The notes: generated from the sequence alone by a model not told the origin. A stretch of 64,000 nt of DNA from Pseudarthrobacter oxydans (GCF_034258515.1 NZ_CP139438.1:2976001-3040000), one strand, 5' to 3'. Shown: positions 43,468 to 52,477, counted from the first letter of the stretch. Program-made: numbers and translations.

Positions 43468-44751
43468 GTGAGCACAACTCCTACCCGCGTCTTCGTGGCG
43501 CGCCTTCTGGGCCTCGACGTCTTCGACCCGCTGGGCGACCGGCTGGGCCGGCTGCGCGATGTTGTTGTGCTGTCCCGTGGAACCCAGGGCGCTCCGCACG
43601 TGGTGGGCATCGTCGTCGAAGTTCCCGGCAAGAAGCGCGTGTTCGTGCCCATGACCCGGATCACCTCCATCGACCAGACGCAGATCATCTGCACCGGACT
43701 GGTCAACCTCCGCCGCTTTGAGCAGCGCGGCGCCGAAACCCTGGTGGTGGCCGAAATGTTCGACCGCCGCGTCACGCTCCGGGACGGAAGCGGCGATGCC
43801 ACGATTGAGGACATTGCCATGGACCAGACCCGTTCCGGGGACTGGTTCGTCAGCAAGCTCTTTGTCCGGCGCGGCCACTCCCTTTCCCCCCTGAGCCGGC
43901 TCCGCCGCAACGAGACCCTGATCATCGACTGGGCTGACGCCCTCCAGGGCGCGCGCACCGAGCCGCAGGCTGCCACCCAGTTCGTGGCCAACCATGAAGA
44001 CCTCAAACCCGCGGACTTCGCCGAAGCCCTGCAGGAAATGAGCGATAAACGCCGTTTCGAAGTGGCGAGCGAACTGCAGGATGAGCGCCTGGCAGACGTC
44101 CTGCAGGAACTTCCGGAGGACGACCAGGTGGAAATCCTGTCTGCCCTGGACGTCCAGCGCGCCGCCGACGTGCTGGAGGAGATGGATCCCGACGACGCCG
44201 CCGACCTCCTCGGCGAACTCCCTTCCGCCCAGGCCGAAGAGCTGCTCCAGCTGATGGAGCCTGAAGGCGCAGAGGACGTCCGGCGCCTGCTGGAATACGA
44301 CGAAGACACCGCCGGCGGCCTCATGACCCCGGTGCCGGTCATCCTGCCGCCCGAAGCCACGGTGGCCGAGGCCCTGGCGCATGTCCGGCGCGAGGAACTC
44401 TCCCCTGCGCTGGCCTCCTCCATCTTCATTGCCAGGCCCCCGCTGGAGACCCCCACCGGCCGTTTCCTGGGCGTGGTCCACATCCAGCAGCTGCTCAGGT
44501 TCCCGCCGTTCGAACCTCTCGGCAACCTGGTGGACAAGAACCTCGAGCCGCTGTCGGACCAGGCGCACATCAGTGAAGTCGCCAGGACCCTGGCTACCTA
44601 CAACCTGAACTCCCTCCCCGTGGTCAATGACGCCGGCCGGCTTGTGGGGGCGGTGACTGTTGATGACGTTTTGGATCATCTGTTGCCGGATGACTGGCGA
44701 GCCCATGACGGCGAAGCCCCGATAAGAAGGCTTGGTGGCCGTATTGGCTGA
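43468..44751 (+). CDS. Soluble MgtE N-terminal/CBS-domain protein with PRC-barrel-like start
   Basis: Protein of 427 residues: an N-terminal PRC-barrel-like region (~1-150), an MgtE intracellular N-domain (ADVLQELPEDDQVEILSALD...VLEEMDPDDAADLLGELP, ~200-275) and a CBS pair (~275-415: GGLMTPVPVILPPEATV, NSLPVVNDAGRLVGAVTVDD). The MgtE transmembrane channel domain is absent, so this is not itself a Mg2+ channel. TAGCCT ends six bases before GTG 43468, a leaderless signature. The downstream DUF1003 gene overlaps by 17 bases. The same gene pair occurs in mycobacteria (Rv1232c/Rv1231c). Confidence 0.88.
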   Translation: MSTTPTRVFVARLLGLDVFDPLGDRLGRLRDVVVLSRGTQGAPHVVGIVVEVPGKKRVFVPMTRITSIDQTQIICTGLVNLRRFEQRGAETLVVAEMFDRRVTLRDGSGDATIEDIAMDQTRSGDWFVSKLFVRRGHSLSPLSRLRRNETLIIDWADALQGARTEPQAATQFVANHEDLKPADFAEALQEMSDKRRFEVASELQDERLADVLQELPEDDQVEILSALDVQRAADVLEEMDPDDAADLLGELPSAQAEELLQLMEPEGAEDVRRLLEYDEDTAGGLMTPVPVILPPEATVAEALAHVRREELSPALASSIFIARPPLETPTGRFLGVVHIQQLLRFPPFEPLGNLVDKNLEPLSDQAHISEVARTLATYNLNSLPVVNDAGRLVGAVTVDDVLDHLLPDDWRAHDGEAPIRRLGGRIG

Positions 44752-45433
44752 CAGCAGCGCTCCCAAGAACCCCAACCAGCGGATGCCGGCCAAGACCGCA
44801 TCGAAGGGCAGCCTCGACACGCCGCTCAGCGGCCGCCAGCGGATCCTGCCCAAGTTCTCCCCGGACCCCGATGCCTTCGGCCATGCCACGGAAGGCTTCG
44901 CCCGCTTCATGGGCACGCCGCAGTTCCTTGTCTACATGACCGTCTTCGTGGTGATCTGGCTGGCCTGGAACACCTGGGCGCCGCTCGAGTGGCAGTTCGA
45001 TTCCCGCGCCCTCGGTTTCACCCTGCTGACGCTGATGTTGTCCCTGCAGGCCTCCTACGCCGCACCTCTGCTGCTCCTGGCACAGAACCGCCAGGACGAC
45101 CGCGACCGCGTCTCGCTCCAGCAGGACCGCCAGCGGGCCGAACGCAACCTGTCAGACACCGAGTACCTGACCCGGGAGCTCGCGTCCCTGCGGATTGCGC
45201 TCCGCGAGGTTGCCACGCGCGACTACGTCCGTGCCGAACTGCGCTCCCTGCTGGAAGACATGCTGGAAGCCCAGGAAGAGCTCCGGACCCATGATCCCGC
45301 CGGGCAGGCGCAGCACGAATCCCCGCGCGACAAAATCAGGGAAAAACTGAAGGAACAGCGTGACCGCCAGCGGAATCCCCGCACCCAACAGATTCCCCGG
45401 GTTAAGCCCGGCCACTCTACCCAGGACCGCTAA
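44735..45433 (+). CDS. DUF1003 membrane protein
   Basis: Protein of 232 residues with two central hydrophobic helices (FLVYMTVFVVIWLAWNTW and ALGFTLLTLMLSLQASYAAPLLLLAQN) followed by NRQDDRDRVSLQQDRQRAE, the characteristic DUF1003 pattern, and a coiled-coil-like charged tail. Function unknown. GTG 44735 has AGAAGG four bases upstream within the preceding gene. Its TAA stop shares one base with the mrp ATG (TAATG). Co-translation with the MgtE-N protein suggests a physical or regulatory partnership. Confidence 0.85.
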   Translation: MAVLADSSAPKNPNQRMPAKTASKGSLDTPLSGRQRILPKFSPDPDAFGHATEGFARFMGTPQFLVYMTVFVVIWLAWNTWAPLEWQFDSRALGFTLLTLMLSLQASYAAPLLLLAQNRQDDRDRVSLQQDRQRAERNLSDTEYLTRELASLRIALREVATRDYVRAELRSLLEDMLEAQEELRTHDPAGQAQHESPRDKIREKLKEQRDRQRNPRTQQIPRVKPGHSTQDR

Positions 45434-46575
45434 TGAACGCACCGATCGCCAACACCGCGTTGGCTGACGCAGTCGCCGCTGCCCTGGCCACGGTCATTGA
45501 CCCCGAGCTCCGCCGCCCCATCACGGAGCTGGGCATGGTTGAATCCGTCGACATTTCCGACGACGGCAGGGTCAGCCTTGCTGTCCTGCTCACCATCGCC
45601 GGCTGCCCGCTCCGGGACACCATCACGGCCGATGCCACACAGGCGCTGCTGGCCGTTCCGGGAGTGGCCGCCGTCGACGTCGAACTCAAAGTGATGACGC
45701 AGGAACAGCGCGATGCCCTCAAGGAGCTGCTCCGCGGCGCCGGCGGCCAGCGCGGCATCCCGTTCAATCAGCCGGATTCGCTCACCAAGGTGTATGCGGT
45801 GGCGAGCGGCAAGGGCGGGGTGGGCAAATCCTCCGTGACGGTCAACCTTGCCTGCGCCCTCGCCGCCCAGGGCCTGCGGGTCGGGATCGTGGACGCGGAC
45901 GTGTATGGCTTCTCGGTTCCTGGCCTCATGGGCATCACCCAACCGCCCACCCGCGTGGATGACATGATCCTCCCCCCGGTGGCCTATGGGGTGAAGGTGA
46001 TCTCCATCGGGATGTTCGTCAGCGGCAACCAGCCCGTGGCCTGGCGCGGACCCATGCTTCACCGCGCCCTTGAGCAGTTCCTGACGGACGTGTACTTCGG
46101 TGACCTGGACGCCCTTTTCCTGGACCTGCCGCCCGGCACCGGTGACATCGCGATCTCCGTGGCCCAGCTGTTGCCGAAAGCCGAAATCCTGGTGGTCACC
46201 ACACCGCAGGCCGCCGCGGCCGACGTCGCGGAGCGCGCCGGTGCCATAGCCACGCAAACTGGCCAGAAAGTGGCCGGCGTCATCGAGAACATGTCCTACC
46301 TGGAAATGCCCGACGGCGGCAGGATGGAATTGTTCGGAAGCGGCGGCGGGTCAGTCCTCGCCGGCCGGCTGACGGCAACAGTAGGCGCAGAGGTGCCGCT
46401 GCTGGGGCAGATACCGCTTGATATCCAGCTGCGGGAAGGCGGCGATTCCGGGGTTCCGATAGTCCTCGGGCAGCCGGATACACCCGCTGCCGCGGCGCTG
46501 TCCGGCATCGCCGGCCGGCTGGCAGCAAAGCCGCGCGGCCTCGCGGGGATGAAACTGGGGCTGCAGCCCCGCTAA
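45433..46575 (+). CDS. mrp: Mrp/ApbC Fe-S cluster carrier ATPase
   Basis: P-loop Fe-S carrier of 380 residues: a MIP18/DUF59 N-domain (~1-95; DPELRRPITELGMVESVDI) and a ParA/MinD-like ATPase with the deviant Walker A GKGGVGKSS near 125. The CxxC pair that binds the cluster in E. coli Mrp is replaced by SYLEMPDGGRMELFG, so the ligands must differ. The gene starts at the stop of DUF1003 (TAATG) and runs convergently into tatB, with stop codons seven bases apart and no terminator. Confidence 0.93.
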   Translation: MNAPIANTALADAVAAALATVIDPELRRPITELGMVESVDISDDGRVSLAVLLTIAGCPLRDTITADATQALLAVPGVAAVDVELKVMTQEQRDALKELLRGAGGQRGIPFNQPDSLTKVYAVASGKGGVGKSSVTVNLACALAAQGLRVGIVDADVYGFSVPGLMGITQPPTRVDDMILPPVAYGVKVISIGMFVSGNQPVAWRGPMLHRALEQFLTDVYFGDLDALFLDLPPGTGDIAISVAQLLPKAEILVVTTPQAAAADVAERAGAIATQTGQKVAGVIENMSYLEMPDGGRMELFGSGGGSVLAGRLTATVGAEVPLLGQIPLDIQLREGGDSGVPIVLGQPDTPAAAALSGIAGRLAAKPRGLAGMKLGLQPR

Positions 46576-46582
46576 GAAGCGG

Positions 46583-46990
46583 CTAGGTGGCCTCGGTGTC
46601 GAAAGGCGCGGCCTCGCCGGGGGGCAAGGACTGGAGCACCCGTTCCGGCCGCCGCGGCGCCGCCTCCGCTGCCACGGCCGCTGCGCCGGAGACGGCAGCC
46701 ACTGCAGCGGGCGCGCCGGCGCTCACCGGCTTGGAGTCGTCATCCAGGAGCGCTTCTTTGATGATGCGCCGCGGATCGTACTGGCGGGGATCGTACTTCT
46801 TCCAGTCGACATCGTCGATGTCGATCCCCACTTCTTCCTTGATCTGCTCACGGGCGCCGGATGCCATGCGCCGGACTTCCTTGACCAGATTAGCCAGTTT
46901 CTGGGTGTATTCGGGCAGCCGCTGGGGACCGATCACCAGAACCCCAATGATCAGCAGAAGAAAGAACTCCGGGCCGTTGATTCCAAACAC
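46583..46990 (-). CDS. tatB: Sec-independent translocase subunit TatB
   Basis: Twin-arginine translocase subunit of 135 residues. The N-terminal helix MFGINGPEFFLLLIIGVLVIGPQRLPEY has the Gly-Pro hinge of TatA/B; an amphipathic helix and charged Ala/Pro-rich tail follow. The length and position downstream of sigE/anti-sigma favour TatB over TatA, as in mycobacteria. GTG 46990 is preceded at seven bases by TAATCT, so the mRNA is probably leaderless. Confidence 0.9.
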   Translation of the reverse strand: MFGINGPEFFLLLIIGVLVIGPQRLPEYTQKLANLVKEVRRMASGAREQIKEEVGIDIDDVDWKKYDPRQYDPRRIIKEALLDDDSKPVSAGAPAAVAAVSGAAAVAAEAAPRRPERVLQSLPPGEAAPFDTEAT

Positions 46991-47059
46991 TTTAGGAAGA
47001 TTACCCTCTCCGGGCTGCCAGTGACGATTTCCGCCCGGGGTCCGGGAAGACTGTGCGTT

Positions 47060-47956
47060 CTACGGGGTGAAAAAGGCAACGATGCGGTTAACTCCACGTT
47101 GCAGCCGGGTGATGATTGGTTCCTCCGCCGCTTCCGGGGAGGGATCCGGGATTCGGGCCGCAACGCCTTCCTCAGCCTGGTTGCCGAGCCGCTGCAGGAT
47201 AGGCAGGGCATCGTCAGCCGCCTCGGCGGGCAGGTCGGACTCGTAGAGAAAAGTGTGGCCGGGCGTCCGGTAGGTTGCCGACCACGGCGAGGACCGCCCC
47301 ACCCGCAGGGGGCTGTCCTGGCTGGCCATGTCCGGCCCGGCACCTTCCTGTCCCGCAGCGCTTTGTCCGGGAACGGCCTGCAGGGCGGTCCGCTGTTCGG
47401 TCACCGTTGCCTGGTGGGTGCCGTCGGTAAGCCGCAGCTCCACTGCCGGCTGGCCATCGAGCACGGTGGCCCTCGCCGACTCGAGACGGAAGCCCATCGC
47501 TTCAAGCTCCGGACAGGCCCATCCTTCGGAACGCAGCTGGGTGAGCTGTTCCCCTGTCAGCAGCCTGCCGTCCGCAGGTGTCCGGGACGAGACGTGGGAG
47601 AGTGCGGCCTGGTTGCCTGCAGTGTCCCCCGGCGGGGGATCTCCTGCCGCGGCAAATGCACCGACGGCCAGCACGCCGGCAGCTGCCATGCTGCCACCGG
47701 CAGCCAGGGCCAGCACGCGGACGGCGCTACGGGACGATGCTGGCCGGTGCGCGCCTGCAGGCGGCATGGCGGCCAGTTCCTGCGTTCGGGCGAGCAGGCG
47801 GGCCGTCAGGTCATCGCTGGCCGGAGGGATGGGAGCATCACGGAGCCGCTCCAGGTACTGGCGCTCCCTCCGCACGGCTGAATGGCATTCCTGGCAGGAC
47901 TGAAGGTGGCTGCCGGTGCGCTGATGCCTGCGTCCGAATGGACTACGGGACCTCAT
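47060..47956 (-). CDS. Anti-sigma factor with zinc-binding (ZAS) motif
   Basis: Protein of 298 residues beginning seven bases after sigE. The HX3CX2C motif (His17, Cys21, Cys24) marks the anti-sigma ZAS domain, here lacking the usual long N-terminal helix before it. A hydrophobic segment (VRVLALAAGGSMAAAGVLAVGAFAAA, ~78-103) is a single transmembrane span. The extracytoplasmic part resembles a MucB/RseB-like sensor region. It should sequester SigE at the membrane until envelope stress triggers release. Confidence 0.87.
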   Translation of the reverse strand: MRSRSPFGRRHQRTGSHLQSCQECHSAVRRERQYLERLRDAPIPPASDDLTARLLARTQELAAMPPAGAHRPASSRSAVRVLALAAGGSMAAAGVLAVGAFAAAGDPPPGDTAGNQAALSHVSSRTPADGRLLTGEQLTQLRSEGWACPELEAMGFRLESARATVLDGQPAVELRLTDGTHQATVTEQRTALQAVPGQSAAGQEGAGPDMASQDSPLRVGRSSPWSATYRTPGHTFLYESDLPAEAADDALPILQRLGNQAEEGVAARIPDPSPEAAEEPIITRLQRGVNRIVAFFTP

Positions 47957-47963
47957 GCGCCGT

Positions 47964-48578
47964 TCAGAGGATACCGGCGATGCGCGGCATGGACAGTTTC
48001 CGGCGGGACTGCTGCGGACGCGGATCCCGGTGGGCCAGCTTTTCCCGCAGCATGGTCCGTCCGCGGTGGATCCGTGAACGGACGGTGCCCAGCTTCACGC
48101 CCAGGGCTTCCGCCACTTCGTCGTAGGACAGCCCTTCAAGGTCGCACAGAACGACGGCGGCACGGAAGTCCGGCGGCAGTTCCTCCAGCGCAGCCTGGAC
48201 GTCCACATCGAGGTTGTTCAGTTCGAAGCTCTGCTCGGGGCCTGGTTCACGGCCGGGAAGCCGTGACTCTGCGTCCTCGGCAAGGGCATCGAACCTGATC
48301 CGCGTCTTTCTCCGTGCCTGGTCCAGGAAGAGGTTCGTGGTGATCCGGTGCAGCCAGCCGTCCAGGGTGCCAGGCTTGAAGTTTTCCAGCGAGCGGAAGA
48401 CACGGACAAACACCTCCTGGGTGAGGTCCTCGGCGTCGTACTTGTTACCGGTCAGGCGGTAGGCGAGCCGGTAAACCTTCGCCGAGTGGTTGGTGACCAC
48501 TTCTTCCCAGGTGGGACGGACCCACTCCGGATCAGGATGATTTGCTGCAGGGACAGGTGCCACTACTGAAGATGACAT
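47964..48578 (-). CDS. sigE: ECF RNA polymerase sigma factor SigE
   Basis: ECF sigma of 204 residues. Region 2 is visible as [29 protein letters not shown] with [16 protein letters not shown], and region 4 as [44 protein letters not shown]. The gene neighbourhood (O-methyltransferase, sigE, anti-sigma, tatB, mrp) matches the mycobacterial sigE locus. GGGGAG precedes ATG 48578. Autoregulation is expected, but I could not place a confident ECF promoter in the upstream 226 bp. Confidence 0.92.
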   Translation of the reverse strand: MSSSVVAPVPAANHPDPEWVRPTWEEVVTNHSAKVYRLAYRLTGNKYDAEDLTQEVFVRVFRSLENFKPGTLDGWLHRITTNLFLDQARRKTRIRFDALAEDAESRLPGREPGPEQSFELNNLDVDVQAALEELPPDFRAAVVLCDLEGLSYDEVAEALGVKLGTVRSRIHRGRTMLREKLAHRDPRPQQSRRKLSMPRIAGIL

Positions 48579-48804
48579 CGTCCACTCCCCTCGTGGAATG
48601 CTAACGCCCGGATACTGTTGACATCACTGATTCGGCGCCGGTCACCTTTCGGATGAGCGGATAATAATCATTTCAAACTTGTCTGGGAATTTCCTGATTG
48701 TTCGGAAGTTCAGCCGTGGGCGCAACCGCCCGCCTCCGCTGCTGTTGCCACCGGACACAGTAGGCTGTAAAGGACATTCCCCTGCCGCCCAGAAAGCGAA
48801 ACCC
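48579..48804. promoter_or_regulatory. Divergent sigE / O-methyltransferase regulatory region
   Basis: TAGGCT at 48761-48766 is a candidate -10 for the methyltransferase, giving a ~30-nt leader. TTGACA at 48618-48623 stands alone without a -10 at standard spacing. The AT-rich segment 48660-48690 is unusual for this GC-rich window and could be a regulator binding area. Confidence 0.35.
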
Positions 48805-49437
48805 ATGAGCGCCGACAAGTCCACCAGCTGGTCCTATGCAGAAGATCTGCCCGCTGAGGATGAGGTCATGCTTCGGGCCCGGGAGCGCTCCTTCGAGCTG
48901 GGTGTTACACCGGTTGGACCAGGGGTGGGCGCAGTCCTGACCGTGCTGGCGGCGTCGTCCAAAGCCCAGACCGCCGTCGAAATCGGGACCGGCGCCGGGG
49001 TGTCCGGCGTCTGCCTGCTCCGCGGCCTCGGCCCGCAGTCCGTCCTCACCACCATCGATGTGGACGTGGAACACCTCAAGGCCGCCCGGGAGGCATTTTC
49101 CGAGGCAGGGAGCCCGGCCAACCGCACCCGCACGATTTCCGGACGGGCCGGCGACGTCCTGCCGCGCCTGACTGACAACGCTTATGACCTGGTGTTCATC
49201 GACGCCGACAAACCAGGGCTCCCGGGCTATGTGGAGCAGGCCATCCGGCTCCTGAAGCCCTCCGGGCTGCTGATCATCAATGATGCGTTGGACAAGGACA
49301 AGGTTGCCAACCCCGCCGGCCGTGAAGCCACCACGGTGGTCTTGCGCCAGGTCGGTAAGGCAATCCGCGACGACGAGAGGCTTGCGTCCGCCATGCTTCC
49401 CACCGGCGACGGACTGCTGGTGGCGGTCAAGAAGTAG
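48805..49437 (+). CDS. SAM-dependent O-methyltransferase (family 3, catechol-type)
   Basis: Methyltransferase of 210 residues. The SAM motif AVEIGTGAGVSGVCLLRGL is near residue 54-72, followed by TIDVDVEHLKAAREAF and the metal/SAM segment DLVFIDADKPGLPGYVEQAIRLL. It matches Rv1220c, the divergent neighbour of sigE in M. tuberculosis. The natural acceptor is unknown. ATG 48805 is chosen because the sequence before it is not homologous; its ribosome site is weak. Confidence 0.9.
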   Translation: MSADKSTSWSYAEDLPAEDEVMLRARERSFELGVTPVGPGVGAVLTVLAASSKAQTAVEIGTGAGVSGVCLLRGLGPQSVLTTIDVDVEHLKAAREAFSEAGSPANRTRTISGRAGDVLPRLTDNAYDLVFIDADKPGLPGYVEQAIRLLKPSGLLIINDALDKDKVANPAGREATTVVLRQVGKAIRDDERLASAMLPTGDGLLVAVKK

Positions 49438-49448
49438 CCACCAGGATA

Positions 49449-49488
49449 CGGGCAGGGCCCGCAGCCTGCTGGCTGCGGGCCCTGCCCG
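49449..49488. terminator. Bidirectional terminator, O-methyltransferase / DUF3117
   Basis: Perfect 18-bp stem (49449-49466 and 49471-49488), loop TGCT, between two convergent genes. Confidence 0.9.
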
Positions 49489-49494
49489 GCACGA

Positions 49495-49662
49495 TTATTC
49501 GGTAACGCCGACGAGGCATTCCTTGAGGTTTGCTGCCTCGGCAGCGTTCAGCTCGACCACCAGGCGCCCGCCGCCCTCGAGCGGGACGCGCATGATCAGG
49601 CTGCGGCCCTCCTTGGTGACTTCCATTGGGCCGTCGCCGGTGCGTGGTTTCATAGCCGCCAT
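49495..49662 (-). CDS. DUF3117 small protein
   Basis: A 55-codon gene. The product begins MAAMKPRTGDGPMEVTKEGR and ends with NLKECLVGVTE, which fits the highly conserved actinobacterial DUF3117 family of unknown function. The ribosome site GGAGGGG lies about eight bases before ATG 49662. The compact beta-type sequence includes SLIMRVPLEGGGRLVVEL. A terminator separates it from the O-methyltransferase. Confidence 0.9.
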   Translation of the reverse strand: MAAMKPRTGDGPMEVTKEGRSLIMRVPLEGGGRLVVELNAAEAANLKECLVGVTE

Positions 49663-49895
49663 GAGGAATTCCCCTCCATTTTGTCCCAGGACTGATCAGC
49701 CCGGACGGGCTGTGTCCGCATGTCGATCAAGCCGCTATGGCGGAGTGGATGGACACCGCCAAGGCTGAGCGTATTCTGAATGCTTTTTGTCCTTGCTTAC
49801 TTACCATTATCGCGGAATTACCCGCCCGTAGCTAATCGATGGACATTTCCAACGTCTTGCCATTTGAGTCCTGACCTGCGCGGAAGTCCCATTGG
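49663..49895. other. Intergenic region upstream of DUF3117
   Basis: No gene is seen. On the minus strand GATAAT (49811-49806) is the best -10 candidate and would give a leader of about 135 nt for DUF3117. The mannosyltransferase-like gene ends at 49896 without an obvious terminator. Confidence 0.3.
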
Positions 49896-51161
49896 CTAGG
49901 GTGGATAATCCCCTCCCCCGGGCAATTGGGCCCAGGCCCACAACCAGACGATCCAGACGATCTGCAGCAGCAGGAACATGGTGACCACCGTCCACCGGTA
50001 GGCCCGCGAGCCGGACACCAAAACAGCACCCAGCGCAAGCGGAAACAGCGGCAGGAGCATGCGGAAGGTGCTGGTCTGCGGGTGCAGGAAGATCACCAGG
50101 TAACCCATGTAGCAGGCGCACCACAGCCGGAGCTCCACGCCGAGTTGCCGTACCGGCGGCAGGAACAGCATGGCGCCGAAAAGCGCCACGAAAACGACCG
50201 GCGCCAGCAGGCCCAGGACGGGGCCAAAGAGGTCGACGCCGGTATCGAACCAGGGTTTGAAAGGCACCAGGTCGTGGCCCCGCCACACGGTTTCGGTCTT
50301 TGTGTACGCCTGGATATCGCCCGTTGCCGCCCAGGCGGCCGCCGGCCAGGCAAGCGCCATGGCCCCTCCGACGGCGGTGAGGGCAGCCAGCGCCGCGAGG
50401 TCGCCGTTCGAGTGCGTTCCTTCCCGCTGCCCGTTGTCGGCCTGCCGGGCACCGAACCGCTCCCACAGGTGGCGCAGCAGAACCAGCCCGAGCATGGCCG
50501 CGAACGGGACTCCCACCGGACGGGACAGGCACAGGAGCACCACCACCGGGATGGCCCACAGGTACTGCCTGCGCACCACCAGCAGCAACGCCGCCGCGAG
50601 CAGCAGCAGCGACAGCGACTCGGCATAGGGCACCTGGAGGATGGCGGACACGGGGAAGGTGGCGAAGAAGGCCACTCCCCATAGGGCGGACGCAGGGGCG
50701 GCCTTGTGCCGGAAGAGGATGTAGACAACCAGGCCGGCTCCCCACCCGGCCAGCATGGCGATGATGGTCAGTGAGGCGGCGGGGACAAGTCCGGTCAGTC
50801 TGCTGAGGCCTCCGGCCAGGGCAGGAAACAACGGATAGAAAGCCCACGCATTTTCCTGGACGTTGCCGGCGGCATCCGTCGGCAGGACGGAGGGGTAGCC
50901 ACCGGCGATGACTTGGCCGTACCAGCGCGCATCCCAGATGTTAATGAAGTTCCAGTAATCGGGCTTGGCCGGGAACCAGGGGTTGGGACCCTGGTGCAGG
51001 GCGGCAGCCATGAAGATGCAGGCGCTGACCAGCCGGGCCGCGAAGTAGACGGCGGTGGCCTGCAGCCACCATGGCCAGCCTTGGACAGCCCGCCCGGCCT
51101 GTGCGGCCAACGCCTGAAGGGACGGGACAAGACCTGCCCGGCGCCGTGCCATTGTGCTCAC
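49896..51161 (-). CDS. PIG-V/GT-C-like integral membrane protein
   Basis: Polytopic membrane protein of 421 residues with roughly ten hydrophobic segments. The first extracellular loop has FINIWDARWYGQVIAGGYP, resembling the catalytic-loop Asp motif of PIG-V/mannosyltransferase-type GT-C enzymes that use polyprenyl-phosphate sugars. The late loop HPQTSTFRMLLPLFPLALG also fits. The acceptor is unknown; an envelope glycan is likely. The GTG start overlaps the DivIVA-domain stop by four bases (GTGA). Confidence 0.75.
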   Translation of the reverse strand: MSTMARRRAGLVPSLQALAAQAGRAVQGWPWWLQATAVYFAARLVSACIFMAAALHQGPNPWFPAKPDYWNFINIWDARWYGQVIAGGYPSVLPTDAAGNVQENAWAFYPLFPALAGGLSRLTGLVPAASLTIIAMLAGWGAGLVVYILFRHKAAPASALWGVAFFATFPVSAILQVPYAESLSLLLLAAALLLVVRRQYLWAIPVVVLLCLSRPVGVPFAAMLGLVLLRHLWERFGARQADNGQREGTHSNGDLAALAALTAVGGAMALAWPAAAWAATGDIQAYTKTETVWRGHDLVPFKPWFDTGVDLFGPVLGLLAPVVFVALFGAMLFLPPVRQLGVELRLWCACYMGYLVIFLHPQTSTFRMLLPLFPLALGAVLVSGSRAYRWTVVTMFLLLQIVWIVWLWAWAQLPGGGDYPP

Positions 51162-51541
51162 AGCCGGTCCTCTTCAGGCGCAGTGCTCTTTTTGTCGGGT
51201 TCCGGTCCAAGAGGAGCTTCCATAGCCGCCAGCGCTGCCCGGAGCCCGTCAATTTCCTGCTGTTTGGAGGCGAGCTGGTCCCGCAGTTCATCCAGGACCT
51301 GGTCCACCTGGTCCATCCGGTAGCCACGGAGGCCAAGGGAGAAACGCACGCGGTCAACGTCCTCCGGGGCTGCCTGTGCGGGCAGCAGGACCGGAGGAAG
51401 GTTGGCTGGCGGCTGCTCGAAACCGCCGCCGGGCAAGCCGGGCAAGAGGCCGTCGCCCGTTTTGCCGGAACGCAGCCCCGGGCCGATCCAGAAGACCACC
51501 CCAATCAGCACGATGGCCAGGAAAACCAGAAAAAAGCTCAC
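51158..51541 (-). CDS. DivIVA-domain membrane protein
   Basis: Protein of 127 residues. The N-terminal transmembrane helix (FFLVFLAIVLIGVVFWIGPG) is followed by a Pro-rich linker and the DivIVA-domain signature DVDRVRFSLGLRGYRMDQVDQVLDELRDQL, then a short coiled coil. Probably a small polar or septal membrane factor. GTG 51541 is chosen because it yields the membrane helix directly; upstream residues are not homologous. Coupled by GTGA overlap to the membrane glycosyltransferase-like gene. Confidence 0.82.
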   Translation of the reverse strand: MSFFLVFLAIVLIGVVFWIGPGLRSGKTGDGLLPGLPGGGFEQPPANLPPVLLPAQAAPEDVDRVRFSLGLRGYRMDQVDQVLDELRDQLASKQQEIDGLRAALAAMEAPLGPEPDKKSTAPEEDRL

Positions 51542-51590
51542 CGCTCCATCGTGCCAGACGGGATGGAGCGCCGCCGTCCGGACGCTCGGG

Positions 51591-52373
51591 CTACTCCGGC
51601 CGCTGCTCCCCGTTAAGCGAGGGGGTAATGGCCACGTGGAGCACCCTGTCCACCGCCTCTGCTGGATCATCAACCACCTGGATCAGGTCCAGGTCCTTTT
51701 CGGAGACCATGCCTTCCGCAACCAGGGTTCCCCTGATCCACTCGATCATGGGACCCCAGAATTCGACGCCCAGCAGCACGATGGGGAACGAGGTCACCTT
51801 TCGCGTCTGCACCAGCACCATTGCCTCAAAAAGTTCGTCGAGCGTGCCCAGGCCGCCCGGCAGGACGATGAACCCCTGCGCGTACTTGACGAACATGGTT
51901 TTGCGGGCAAAGAAATACCTGAAATTGATGCCCAGGTCCACCCACTGGTTCAGGCCCTGCTCAAAAGGAAGTTCGATGCCCAGGCCGACGGACACGCCGT
52001 TGCCTTCAACGGTGCCGCGGTTGGCGGCTTCCATGGACCCGGGACCGCCGCCGGTGATGACGGCAACGCCGGCCTCGGCCAGTTTCCGCCCCACTTCCAC
52101 ACCCATTTCGTAGTAGGGGCTGCCGGGTTTGGTGCGCGCCGAGCCGAAGACGCTCACGGCCTTGCCGATGTCCGCCAGGGCGCCGAAGCCTTCCACGAAC
52201 TCGCTCTGGATGCGCAGGACGCGCCAAGGATCGGTGTGGACAAACTGCCCGGGGCCCTTGGTGTCGAGCAGATGCTGGTCAGACATGTCCACGGCCGCCT
52301 GCTTGCGGCGCAGTTCAAGGGGGCCCTTACGGCGCGGCTGGGAATTTCTGGCCGGATCTGCGTTGATGCTCAT
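51591..52373 (-). CDS. LOG-family (TIGR00730) nucleoside-5'-monophosphate phosphoribohydrolase
   Basis: Rossmann-fold protein of 260 residues with both LOG motifs: [11 protein letters not shown] and [15 protein letters not shown] enzymes remove ribose-5-phosphate from cytokinin riboside monophosphates or [11 protein letters not shown] at ~95 begins the fold; the N-terminal ~60 residues are an extension. TAGCCT ends six bases before ATG 52373, so the mRNA is probably leaderless. Adjacent to dap genes as in mycobacteria (Rv1205 region). Confidence 0.9.
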   Translation of the reverse strand: MSINADPARNSQPRRKGPLELRRKQAAVDMSDQHLLDTKGPGQFVHTDPWRVLRIQSEFVEGFGALADIGKAVSVFGSARTKPGSPYYEMGVEVGRKLAEAGVAVITGGGPGSMEAANRGTVEGNGVSVGLGIELPFEQGLNQWVDLGINFRYFFARKTMFVKYAQGFIVLPGGLGTLDELFEAMVLVQTRKVTSFPIVLLGVEFWGPMIEWIRGTLVAEGMVSEKDLDLIQVVDDPAEAVDRVLHVAITPSLNGEQRPE

Positions 52374-52464
52374 TCACCAAGGCTAACCTCCCCCGGGAGG
52401 TATCTCTTGAATCACGATCCGCAGGAAGTTGCGGTGATTCGCGTCATAAACAGTTGTTGTTCGC

Positions 52465-52477
52465 TAGATTCTTTCCT
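52465..52477 (+). promoter_or_regulatory. Leaderless promoter of gluA
   Basis: TAGATT (52465-52470) ends seven bases before the gluA ATG and no Shine-Dalgarno is present. Confidence 0.55.

Noticed and set aside
42843..44916. 575- and 494-codon minus-strand frames opposite the MgtE-N/CBS gene
   Set aside because: Repetitive Ser/Arg composition typical of third-position GC; they conflict with a well-supported domain protein.
46576..46582. Missing terminator between convergent mrp and tatB
   Set aside because: Seven-base gap between stops leaves no room; the genes may overlap transcriptionally, but nothing abnormal is shown by sequence alone.
49807..50847. 346-codon frame overlapping the membrane glycosyltransferase-like gene
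   Set aside because: Same strand, shifted frame, Arg/Pro/Gly-rich; the other frame gives a polytopic membrane protein with a WDARWYG loop.
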